Shown: piece after piece, positions 35,748 to 45,859 of the stretch
How positions within the stretch are numbered: position 1 is the first letter of the stretch
How the letters are laid out: each line of letters opens with the position of its first letter
Assembly (NCBI GenBank): GCA_024138015.1
Contig: JAMXBB010000010.1
Span: 76,319,541 to 76,383,540, forward strand
DNA from: Lumnitzera littorea
Taxonomy: Eukaryota > Streptophyta > Magnoliopsida > Myrtales > Combretaceae
Length of the DNA: 64,000 bases
Reading direction: 5' to 3'
Position numbers and translations under genes: made by a program
The notes under the pieces: generated by a model
Database searches by the model: none
The model's input: the letters and a program-made list of their open reading frames with translations, nothing else
Told to the model about the DNA's origin: nothing

Positions 35748-36075
35748 GAGATTAAATTTTAGTTTTTTTATGTTTTCATTAGAATTCATTTTTCATGAAC
35801 AAACTAAGAGGTGTAAAGCTTCACAATTGCAAAAATTAATAAAAGTTAGTTAAGTTTTGCCACATCAAAGGTTCCCCCCAATTCTTGATTTTTCATTGCA
35901 CTCGTGTGACATGCATTTTATGTTTGTATGATTAACCACTTTTTTTTTTTACGAAAATATAATATGTACCGACCCTTTGTTGAGTCATTCACTAAAAATT
36001 AGGTAAAATTTCAAGATAGCTCCTAAACGCTAAGTCTTTCAGAGAAGTCCGATTAAAACACGTTCCCAGACCAGG
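35748..36075 (+). other. G ORF1-gag spacer
   Basis: AT-rich spacer with a T-run at 35940-35951. No coding frame recognised. Confidence 0.5.
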
Positions 36076-37436
36076 ATGGCCACCACTCAAGGAAATGATG
36101 GAGACCCCGAGATCAATGATCCCTTCGAGATGAGGTTTCGTTCCATAGAAAGGGCTATGGAAAAGATGGCAGAACAAATGAGCTTTCTAGCAGACAGCAT
36201 TTCTTTGCTACGAGCTACAGCGTTGGCTAATGAAGAAGGTTCCAAAACCCGTTATGGGAAGAATACACAAGCTCCTGAAGCAGAACACGAATATCAAAAA
36301 GACCCATTCGAATCAGAAGGAGTTTACCCAAAAGATAACCCGACCTTCGAACCTGACACGTATGCAGCCCTGAGACCTTTCAACCATGGGCCAAGTACAA
36401 ACAGCTTGAAAGAACTAGAAAAGAAATTGACACAACAGATCACTGAAAAGATGAAGGCATTTGTAGAGTGTAATGGATTTGAATAGGCGGGGATCATAGA
36501 GTTTTCCGTGTATGACATGGGATCATACCCTGAGAAGTTTAAGGTACCGGAATTCGAAAAGTATAACGAGATGGGTTGCCCCAAGCTTCTCACCAGGTTG
36601 TATGTCAAGAAGATGGGTAAATATGTTCAGTAGATCCACTCATGGTACAGACATTTCAGGATAGCGTGACCAGACCGGCCCTGACTTGGTATGCTTAGCT
36701 TGATTTGAATCAGATAAATACATGGGAGAAACTTACTCGAGCATTTTATGAACAATATAAATTCAATGTGGAAGTAGCCCCGACTATGATGGACTTGGTT
36801 GCCCTATGGAAGAAGAATAACGAATTGTTCAAAGAATATGCTCAAAGATGGAGGTCCTTAGCTGCAAGAATCTCTACTCCAACGACCGAGAAAGAGCTCA
36901 CATCGACTTTCATTAACACCTTGGAGAGGCCCTATTTCTCCCATCTCATTGGGCAGGCCTCATCTAGCTTTGCTGAAGTAATAGCGGCCGGGTGTAGGAT
37001 TGAAAGTGCCGTCTCTTCCGGTAAGCTGCAAGATCTAACAGATAGAAGACCACCAGCGCCATCATTTGGTCCTAGACCAACCGCCAGCAAGCCCAAAGAA
37101 TCTACAGTTGGTATGGTAAATTCAAATGCCAGACCAAATGCTCAAGTAGCTTTTAGGGCGAATATACCTCCCGCTCAGCAACAGTATAGAGATCAGTTTC
37201 AAACTAACCGGACTTATAGACAATTTACCAAGATACCAGTCCCTTTGAGTCAAGTCTTCGAGAAGTTGTAGAGGTATAATTTAATACGGTACGAACTTCC
37301 TAGTGATCGATATCGACCAAGATTCTTTGACCCCACAGTAAAGTACGAATACCACTGTGGATAAGTGGGGCATTCAACTGATGCATGCTAGAGACTGAGG
37401 AATAAGATTTAAGATTTGATAGATGAAGGGACAGTA
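36076..37436 (+). pseudogene. G gag
   Basis: Starts at ATG 36076 (MATTQGNDGDPEINDPFEMR), 136 codons open, then a TAG where Gln is expected (36484). One frameshift near 36630 leads into TRPALTWYA and NQINTWEKLTRAFYEQYKFN, the gag core, followed by 188 open codons to 37270. A knuckle at ~37350 reads YHCG, stop, VGHSTDAC: the first Cys is Tyr and a Gln is a stop. Its protein would form the particle and bind RNA. Confidence 0.8.
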
Positions 37437-37439
37437 TAG

Positions 37440-38390
37440 TTGAATTTTATGGAAGCCCTGGTTCCTAACGTTAACAACAATCCCTTACCCAACCATGGGC
37501 CAATGATTGGTATGATTTTTGATGACTGTGCTGTTAATGTCATTGATTCAGATAAGAAGCCTAAGGTTTTTAAGTTCTATACTGGCAATCAGACTCCAAA
37601 AATGAAGAGGTACACATTTCACGTACCGTTGCCACCAGAAAATTACAAGGTAGCTCCATTTAACTATCGCCTGGTAAATCAAGAGAAACCAGGTCCTTTG
37701 GTAGGGGGCATTGCTCGATCGGGAAATATTTATCACCCAAGAGAGGAGCAGGGGAGGAAAGTCATGTCGGGAGAATCGAGTGATAAGACGGCGGCCGAAT
37801 GCATTGAGGGGTTATCGGCCTTTACCAAAATGATCTAGTCAAGTGAGTATAAAATCATGGATCAACTCAGTAAGACTCCTACACAAATATCGTTGATGGG
37901 CTTGTTAATCGCCTCTGAACCACACAGGGAAGCCTTGTTTCGCACTTTAAATGAAGTAAAGGTCCCTCGAGAGATTCCAACTAAGAAGATGGGACTGGTT
38001 ACTAATTCGATCCTCGCAATAGATCAAATTTCATTTTCGGCTGAAGAATTGGGTGAGGAAGGGAACAAACATACGAAGCCACTCTTTATTATGGTAAGGA
38101 GTAATGACATAATTGTCACCAGGGTGCTCATTGACAACGGATCGTCACACTTGCCACTTTGAATTTGCTGGGCATTGACACATCTGCAATTGAGCCTTCT
38201 TCCACAACAGTCAGGGCCTTTGATGGTTCCAAAAGAGAGATTATAGGCAAGATTGATCTATCCGTAAGTATTGGCCCTCAACACTTTACTATTCGATTCC
38301 AAGTCATGAACATCCCAAGATCTTTCAATCTACTTTTGGGAAGACCTAGATTCATGCAGCAAGGGCCATACCCTCGAGCTTGCACCAAAA
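37440..38390 (+). pseudogene. G gag-protease linker and protease
   Basis: 37440-37838 and 37857-38162 are open. The second ends TRVLIDNGSSHLPL, with the DNGSS active-site loop of Tat proteases. A small deletion then shifts the frame. 38159-38395 continues LLGIDTSAIEPSSTTVRAFD and FQVMNIPRSFNLLLGRPRF, the flap and C-terminal loop. A second frame change near 38380 leads into the linker. The protease would cut the polyprotein; the frameshifts break it. Confidence 0.75.
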
Positions 38391-38840
38391 ATTGAAGTTC
38401 ATCTCCAATGGCCAGGTGATTACAATTCTGGGAGATCAAGATTATGAAATCTATAAGGAGACGGCTATACCCTACATAGGAAGTGAAGGACAAGAAGAGC
38501 TGGGTTTACAAATGTTTGAAAAAGTGAACATGATTACCGGTTCCGACAGAGAGGATGATAGAAGGAAGGGATTCAAGGAAGGCCAGAGTGGCACCTACGG
38601 CCTTGGCTACAATCCTACCGCGGCGGAAGAATTCCAGAAGAAACAAGTGAAAGGCAAGAGAGGTAACAGATTATACCATGCCTCGATGACCTTTCCACCA
38701 CTAGTAGAGACGTTCATACGGGAAGAGACTCAAGCCCGAGAATCTGACAAAGAAGGATCAACACACTCGCCACCCAAGTTCCAACATCATTTGAACAACT
38801 GGTTCTCCATCCCGGCGAATATTAATAGGTCTTCCCTAGG
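38391..38840 (+). pseudogene. G protease-RT linker, candidate exon 1 end
   Basis: An open frame of ~150 codons (LKFISNGQVITILGDQDYEI ... YGLGYNPTAAEEFQKKQ ... FSIPANINRSSL). It resembles the conserved linker downstream of Ogre/Tat protease. It ends at a GG|GTAAAG that may be a splice donor. Confidence 0.65.
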
Positions 38841-39094
38841 GTAAAGGGGTGACCCATAGGGTAAAGGGGTGACCCATAGTTAGTATTTTTTGAATTTTTA
38901 TTTTCAATAGTCATCGTTTTAAATGTATCGTTGAACCTTTCGTTCAAAATTAGTTAGGCCTTTATCTCATTTGAGACCATACCTCCATTTATTCAACGAA
39001 ATCTTAGTTCGTTTCTTTCCCATGTTGCTCTTCATTTCTCTTTTGTTTACATGCATTTTTTTCATACATTCTCATTCAAATTCAATGAACCAAG
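38841..39094 (+). other. Candidate Ogre-type intron between PR and RT
   Basis: The PR frame ends in a stop right after GG|GTAAAG. A T-rich, non-coding stretch follows, up to ...GAACCAAG at 39094. Splicing 38840 to 39095 keeps the frame (phase 2) and joins the linker to ...NQKYLVQVENENID of the RT ORF. An intron at this place is known in Ogre elements. The donor lies at the start of a 20-bp tandem duplication (38840-38859, 38860-38879). No transcript evidence is available, and the AAG acceptor is not ideal. Confidence 0.5.
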
Positions 39095-40290
39095 CAAAAA
39101 CCAGAAATACCTTGTGCAGGTAGAAAATGAGAATATCGATATCGCTTCCGGCCCTACTAGGTTAGACATCGGGGGCGATGTCGGTGACCACAGTAATATA
39201 CAAGAGGAATGGCAAAAACATAAACTGGGTAAAATCACTATTGATGAACCGATTGAGACAATTAATGTGGGGAACAAAGACAGTCCTAAGAAATTAAAAA
39301 TTAGGGTGAGTTTAAAAGAGAAACAAAAAACAGAAATGATTGCGTTATTAGCCGAATATCAGGATGTGTTCGCTTGGTCGTATGAAGATATGCCTGGGTT
39401 GGACCCGTCGATTGTAGTCCACCGTTTACCCATACAGGAGGACATTAAACCAAAAAAGCAAAAATTAAGAAGATTCCGACCTGACGTCTTACTGAAAATT
39501 AAAGAAGAAGTGAAGAAACTAATGGAGGTTGGGTTCATCGAAGTGTCGAATTACCCGAAATGGGTAGCTAATATTGTTCCAGTAATGAAGAAGAATAGGA
39601 AAGTTAGAGTGTGTGTAGACTTTCAAGATCTCAACCAGGCAACGCCTAACGATAATTTTCCATTGCCTCACATTGATGTCTTGGTGGATAACACCGCCGG
39701 AAATCATCTATTCTCTTTCATGGATGGTTTTTCGGGATATAATCAAATTCGGATGTTCAAAGAGGATAAGACAAAGACGACTTTTATTATGACGTGGGGA
39801 ACGTTTTGCTATAAGGTGATGCCGTTCGGGCTGAAAAATGCAGGTGCAACATATTAGAGGGCCATGGTTGCAATCTTTCACGATTTGATGCATAAAGAAA
39901 TAGAAATGTATGTGGATGATATGATTGCGAAATCCAAAGAGGAGGAAGGTCACTTAGAAAACCTAAGGAAATTGTTTGATAGACTCAGGAAGTACCACTT
40001 GAAATTAAATTCGAAGAAGTGTACCTTTGGTGTGACGTCAGGAAAATTGTTGGGGTTCATAGTCAGCCAAAGAAGTATTGAAGTCGATCCTGATAAGGCT
40101 AAAGCTATAATTAACATGCCTCCTCCATAAACGCTCAAGGAAGTGCAAGGATTGCTAAGTCGTTTAAATTATATAGCCCGATTCATTTCACAATTAACGG
40201 ACAAATGCCACCCTCTTTTTAAGCTTTTAAAAAAGAACGCAAAGATCAGCTGGAATGAAGAATGCGAAGAGGCTTCACGAAAATCAAAGA
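39095..40290 (+). pseudogene. G reverse transcriptase
   Basis: An open stretch of over 240 codons from 39095: VRVCVDFQDLNQATPND, LFSFMDGFSGYNQI, TWGTFCYKVMPFGLKNAGAT, then a TAG in place of Gln (39855). It goes on with EMYVDDMIAKSKEEEG, the YVDD catalytic box with both Asp, KCTFGVTSGKLLGFIVSQ and the thumb. Further TAA where Gln is expected at 40127. Among the best-kept parts of the window. Confidence 0.85.
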
Positions 40291-40299
40291 ATATCTTGT

Positions 40300-40730
40300 A
40301 AAACCTCCAGTGTTGGTAGCTCCTAAACCTGGAAAGCCGTTGTTCTTGTACTTGACCATAATGCCAGAATCCATGGGATCTGTACCTGGCTAGAAGGATG
40401 AAAAAGGGAAAGAGAGAGTCGTTTACTATCTAAGCAAGAAGTTTACAGAAGGGGAGCAAAGATACTCAAAAGTTGAAAGAACCTATTGTACATTGGTCTG
40501 GGTTATGCATCGGCTCAGACAATATACGTTGTATTATCAAATCGAGTTGATGACACAACACGATCCTCTGAAATACTTAGCTGAAAAACCGGCTCTCATT
40601 GGTAGAGTTTCAAAGTGGCAGATGTTGCTGACAGAATTTGACATTAAGTATGTGAGCCAAAGTTCAGTCAAGGGGTAAGCTTTAGTGGATCAATTAGCGG
40701 AGAATCCTTCTAAGGATATCCCTTAAGGAG
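40300..40730 (+). pseudogene. G RNase H (gypsy type)
   Basis: YLSKKFTEGEQRYSKVERTY, YYQIELMTQHDPLKYLAEKP and VSKWQMLLTEFDIKYV give the gypsy RNase H and connection. Frame changes near 40300 and stops at TAG/TAA (Gln expected) break it. Confidence 0.7.
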
Positions 40731-40789
40731 CATGGATTGAGTTTCCCAATGAAAACATCCTAGTAACGGGAAATGATTCTAATAGTGAA

Positions 40790-41160
40790 ATAGTCGAAAA
40801 ATCTTCAGGGTGGAAAATGTTCTTTGACGGAGCAGCTAATGTGTCTAGATGTGGAGTAAGGGCAATTCTGGTATCGCCTGGAGGTACACAATTTCCAATG
40901 GCTGTGAGATTGGTTTTCCTATGTACCAATAACATTAGAGAATACGAGGCATGTATTTTGGGGCTCAAAATTGCATTATTTAAGGAGATATGGGAATTGC
41001 AAGTGTATGGAGATTCTTCGTTGATTATAGGCCAAGCTCGGGGTGAGTATAAGACGAAAGACCCCAAATTAGTGCCTTATCGCCAACACTTGGCTGAGTT
41101 GATAACCAAGTTCAAAAAGATTACCTTTGTATACGTACCAAGGGTTCAAAACTAATTTGT
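40790..41160 (+). pseudogene. G archaeal-type second RNase H
   Basis: WKMFFDGAANVSRCGVRAIL, NNIREYEACILGLKIALF, LQVYGDSSLIIGQARGEY and FVYVPRVQN, with VDAL after a TAA: the D, E, D and final D motifs of the second RNase H found in Tat elements. All four acidic residues are present. Confidence 0.75.
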
Positions 41161-41189
41161 CGATGCTCTTACTACTTTGGCATCAATGA

Positions 41190-42535
41190 TTCAGATATCG
41201 AAAGGAGTGGAGATTCAGCCACTTAAAATTAAAATTGAAGAAAAGCTTGCTTTTTGTTTGGCAATGGAAAGTTCATGTGGCAAAAAGCCTTGGTATCATG
41301 ATATCAAAATATTTTTACAACATGGTACGTAGCCTGAAGGCGCAGAGAGGAAGGATAAAAAATTAATTAGAAGATTGGCGGCTCAATACTTAATGAGCGA
41401 TTCTATGCTATACCGACAATCATTTGATGGTACGCTTTTACGATGTGTAGATGGGAAAGAGGCAGAGATGCTGATGAAAGAAGTGCACGAGGGAGTATGT
41501 GGCCCTCATATGAATGGCTACATGCTTGCTAAGAAAATCATGAGGATGGGATATTATTGGTCATTAGTAGAAGTAGATATCGCACATGTTAGACGCTGTC
41601 ATTTATGCCAGATCTATGCGAACAAGATAAATGCTCCACCTCAAGAATTACATACACTATCAGCACCATGGCCTTTTTCAATGTGGAGAATAGATATCAT
41701 TGGCCCAATCACTCTAAAAGCATCTAACAGGCACCGATTTATATTGGTAGCTATTGATTATTTCACTAAGTGGGTTGAAGCCTCATCCTACTCTAGTGTG
41801 ACGAAGGGAGTAGTGGTCAAGTTCATCAGGAGGGACATACTGGCTCAATATGGTATGCCAGAAACGATTATTACTAACAACGGTACGAATCTGAATAATA
41901 AATTGATGTTCGAGTTATGCCAACATTTTAGGATCATTTATAGAAACTCTACTCCTTATCGGCCTCAGATGAATGGAGCTGTGGAAGCAGCCAATAAGAA
42001 TATCAAAAGAATTATTGAGAAGATGGTCGTTACGTATCGAGATTGGCATGAGATGTTGCCATTTGCACTCATGGCCTATCGAACTTCTATCAGAACATCA
42101 ACAGAGGCAACCCCCTACTAGTTGGTATACAGAATGGAGGTTGTACTACCAGTGGAAGTCGAGATCCCGTCTCTCAGAATATTGTCGAAAACTCAGTTAG
42201 ATGAGGCTGATTGGGTAAAGAAGCGTATTGAGCAGTTGAACCTAATTAATGAAAAGAGGCTAACAGCTTTATGCCATAACATTTGCTATCAGCAACGAAT
42301 GGCTAAGGCTTTCAACAAAAAAGTACGACCCCGAAGTTTTGAGCAAGGAGATATGGTGTTGAGGAAGACGTTGCCTAACACAACTGATTCAAGAGGGAAG
42401 TTTGCCCCAAACTATAAAGGGCCTTACATTGTGAAGAAAGTATTACTTGGGGGAGTTGTTATCTTGTCTCAAATGGATGGTCCATATTTAAAGGACCCAG
42501 TAAACGCTGATGCGTTGAAGATGTACTATCCTTGA
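41190..42535 (+). pseudogene. G integrase
   Basis: An open frame of 248 codons from 41375, then a stop (42119-42121, TAG where Ser is usual) and 137 more in the same frame. VHEGVCGPHMNGYMLAKK and CHLCQIYANK give the HHCC zinc domain. WRIDIIGPI keeps the first core Asp. ETIITNNGTNLNN has Asn where the second Asp is expected (G-to-A). PQMNGAVEAANKNIKR keeps the Glu. The C-terminal end is KVRPRSFEQGDMVLRK, NYKGPYIVKKVLLGG and MYYP. The D-to-N change would abolish strand transfer. Confidence 0.85.
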
Positions 42536-43280
42536 ACATCAATGAAATTTTTGCAAATACTCTTACTCTTACTGTGGTCTCATTTTCATTTTTTACATGC
42601 AAAGTTGGTATTCTAGTAGTTGTTAGCATTGGATAATATCCTTAGCCTTTCTTTTCCTCATTCCACTAAAAGACCCCGCTTCTCGCTCTATCATCTACCC
42701 AAATAAACCTTACATACAAGAACCATAAAAAAATAATCACTTAATTTGAAGCGATGACTATTGGTAAAAATTCTTTTAATACTTTATTGTGGTTAACCCC
42801 CTAATGAAAGGGAGATTCGTTTCTTATTTTTCAGGACAAGGCCATGTTCAAAAAGGGTAACGTGGGGCGTGTAAGTAGAAACTCGCTTGAGAACAGATGC
42901 TTGCCCGAAAAACCAATGTTTGGATTGGAAGTTAAATACAGGATATCCTTGTTCGAGAAAAATATGATTTACATTCGTTTTAGGCTTAAGTTGCTTTAAA
43001 AAAAAAAAAGAAGAAGAAGAAGAAAAAGGGGGTTTTTGGAAAGAAACGGCAGAAGAAAGAAGAAGAAGAACGAGAACAAGAAAAGCAATGGTAAGGGTCG
43101 GAATCGTTGGTTCTAATCAGACTGCTCAATAAGATATGAGACTACTTGGAAGCTATCATTGAAACCAGGTAAGTGGTTCTAAACTTGATAAAACATTACA
43201 TTGACAATTGGTTTCCCCCTAAGGATAATAGCTTATTTTCAAAAAACAATTTTTTAGTAAGATAGTTAGCTAATAGAGCA
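42536..43280 (+). other. G 3' noncoding region with purine tract
   Basis: No coding frame. A run of A and AAG units at 42997-43030 (purine only on plus) followed by GGGGGTTTTTGG may be an internal polypurine tract. Purine-rich stretches recur to 43085. Confidence 0.45.
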
Positions 43281-43652
43281 TGGTCCTAGTGTTTCTTTAA
43301 CTCCCAATTGTCGGACTTACAGAATGTTACCCGACTTAAAATTTCTTCAAGAGATTTAACACTTCAGTCAGCTTATGGAGTGCTATTTCGACTCATATTC
43401 TCATTTAGGGATCTAGCTGGCTTATAGAGTGCAGTCCCAATCTAAAGCTTTATAAGCTTCCGGCTGCCTCCCAAAACACAGTCCCAATTTATAATTTCTT
43501 AGGGAGTTAGCCAGCTTGTGAGTGTAGTTCCAATCCAGAGTTTCATAGGCTCTTGTCGCCCAACTCACAGAATATTGCCCAACTCACAATCTTTTAGGGA
43601 TTTAGTAAGCTCATGGAGCGCTATCGCAATTCAAAGTTTTCTTCATATTTTT
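43281..43652 (+). repeat. Older divergent repeat units before the G array
   Basis: Degenerate copies of a ~80-bp pattern with AGCTGGCTTATAGAGTGC, AGCCAGCTTGTGAGTG and AGTAAGCTCATGGAGCGC motifs spaced in order. Related to, but more diverged than, the regular array that follows. Confidence 0.5.
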
Positions 43653-45690
43653 AGGTCTTAGCCAGCTCAAGGGGCGCTTGGACCGCCTTAGTTAATCAGC
43701 TCATTAAAGGCACGACCAAGTTTTTTTCATATTTTTAGGTCTTAGCCAGCTCAAGGGGCGCTTTGACCGCTTTGGTTAGTCTGCTCATTAAGGGCACGAC
43801 CAAGTTTTCTTCATATTTTTAGGTCTTAGCGAGCTCAAGGGGCACTTCAACCGCCTTAGTTAGTCAGCTCATTAAGGGTACGACCAAGTTTTCTTCATAT
43901 TTTTAGGTCTTAGCCAGCTCAAGGGGTACTTTGACCGCCTTGATTAGTCAGCTAATTAAGGGTATGACCAAGTTTCCATCATCTTTTAAGTCTTAGCCAG
44001 CTCAAGGGGCGCTTTGACCGCCTTGGTTAGTCAACTCATTAAGGGCACGACTGAGTTTTCTTCATATTTTTAGGTCTTAGCCAGCTCAAGGGGCGCTTCG
44101 ACCGCCTTAGTTATTCGGCTCATTAAGGGCACGACCAAGTTTTCTTCATATGTTTAGGTTTTAGCCAACTCAAGGGGCGCTTTGACCACCTTGGTTAGTC
44201 AACTCATTAAGGGCACGACCAAGTTTTCTTCATATGTTTAGGTCTTAGCAGCTCAAGGGGCGCTTTGACCGCCTTGGTTAGTCAACTCATTAAGGGCACA
44301 ACCAAGTTTTCTTCATATTTTTTAGGTCTTAGCCAACTCAAGGGGTGCTTCGACCGCCTTGGTTAGTCAGCTCATTAAGGGCATGACTAAGTTTCCTTCA
44401 TTTTTTAGGTCCTAGCTAGCTCAAGGGGTGCTTTGACCGCCTTGATTAGTCAGCTCATTAGGGGCACGACTAAGTTTTTCCCCATTCTTCAGGTCTTAGC
44501 CAGCTCAAGGGACGCTTTGACCGCCTTGGTTAGTCAGCTCATTAAGGGCATGACCAAGTTTTCTTCATTTTTAGGTCTTAGCCAACTCAAGAGGCGCTTT
44601 GACCGCCTTGGTTAGTCAGCTCATTAAGGGTACGACCAAGTTTTCTTCATATTTTTAGGTCTTAGCGAGCTCAAGGGGCGCTTCGACCGCCTTGGTTAGT
44701 CAGCTCATTAAGGGCACGACCAAGTTTTCTTCATATTTTTAGGTCTTAGCGAGCTCAAGGGGCGCTTCGACCGCCTTGGTTAGTCAGCTCATTAAGGGCA
44801 CGACCAAGTTTTCTTCATATTTTTTTAAGGGCATGACCAAGTTTTCTTCATATTTTTAGGTCTTAACGAGCTCAAAGGGCACTTCGACTGCCTTGGTTAG
44901 TTAACTCATTAAGGGCACGACCAAGTTTTCTTCATATTTTTAGGTCTTAGCGAGCTCAAGGGGCGCTTCGACCGCCTTGGTAGTCAGCTCATTAAGAGCA
45001 CGACCAAGTTTTCTTCATATTTTTAGGTTTTAGCCAGCTCAAGGGGCGCTTTGACCACCTTGGTTAGTCAGCTCATTAAGGGCACAACCATGTTTTCTTC
45101 ATATTTTTAAGTCTTAGCCAGTTCAAGGGGCACTTTGACCACCTTGGTTATTTAGCTCATTAAGGGTACAACCAAGTTTTCTTCATATGTTTAGGTCTTA
45201 GCCAACTCAAGGGGCGCTTGGTCCGCCTTGGTTATTCAACTCATTAAGGGCACGACCAAGTTTTGTTCATATTTTTTTGTCTTAGCCAGCTCAAGGGGCG
45301 CTTTAACTGCCTTGGTTAGTCATCTCATTAAGGGCACGATCAAGTTTTTTTCATATTTTTAGATTTTAGCCAGCTCAAGGGGCGCTTTAACCGCCTTGGT
45401 TAGTCAGCTCATTAAGGGCACAACCAAGTTTTCTTCATATTTTTAGATCTTAGCTATCTCAAGGGGTGCTTTGACCGCCTTGGTTAGTTAGCTCGTTAAG
45501 GGTACGACCAAGTTTTTTTCATATTTTTAGGTCTTAACCAGCTCAAGGGGCGCTTTGACCGCCTTAGTTAGTCAGCTCATTAAGGGCACGACCAAGTTTT
45601 TCCTTCATATTTTATGGTCTTAGTCAGCTTAAAGGGCGCTTTGACCACCTTGTTTAGTCAGCTTATCAAGGCACAGCCAAGTTCTCCTTA
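43653..45690 (+). repeat. 84-85 bp tandem array, about 24 units, in G 3' UTR
   Basis: Units start AGGTCTTAGCCAGCTCAAGG and continue GGCGCTTTGACCGCC, TTGGTTAGTCAGCTCATTAA, GGGCACGACCAAG, TTTTCTTCATATTTTT. I count about 24 units and one partial near 44826. Internal units are similar and edge units more diverged, typical of satellite-like turnover. Tandem repeats between integrase and 3' LTR are known in Tat/Ogre elements and are a proposed source of satellites. Confidence 0.92.
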
Positions 45691-45859
45691 TTCTTTTTTA
45701 GAGATTTTTGCCAATTCACAAAGGCGCTACCCCTTGCTATTCTAAGCCTCGTCAAGTGTCTGAACGTTCCTTAAGATAAAGTCATCTTGAGGCAAAAACG
45801 GTGTCTCTTTTGTCTTTGTGGCAAAGTTTTGCTCAAACTTCACTACAAAGAGGGGCAGC
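45691..45859 (+). other. G end region and polypurine tract
   Basis: ACAAAGAGGGGCAGC (45845-45859) lies directly before the 3' LTR TGTAAATAC and is the plus-strand primer tract of Tat elements. Confidence 0.75.

Noticed and set aside
29724..42535. A changed genetic code with TAG/TAA read as Gln
   Set aside because: Many stops are at Gln positions, but CAG and CAA are also used freely, other stops replace Trp, Arg or Ser, frameshifts exist, and primer sites show the same transitions. Decay of silent plant elements explains all of it.
43653..45690. CRISPR-like array
   Set aside because: Units are contiguous tandem copies with no unique spacers, inside the 3' region of a plant retroelement.
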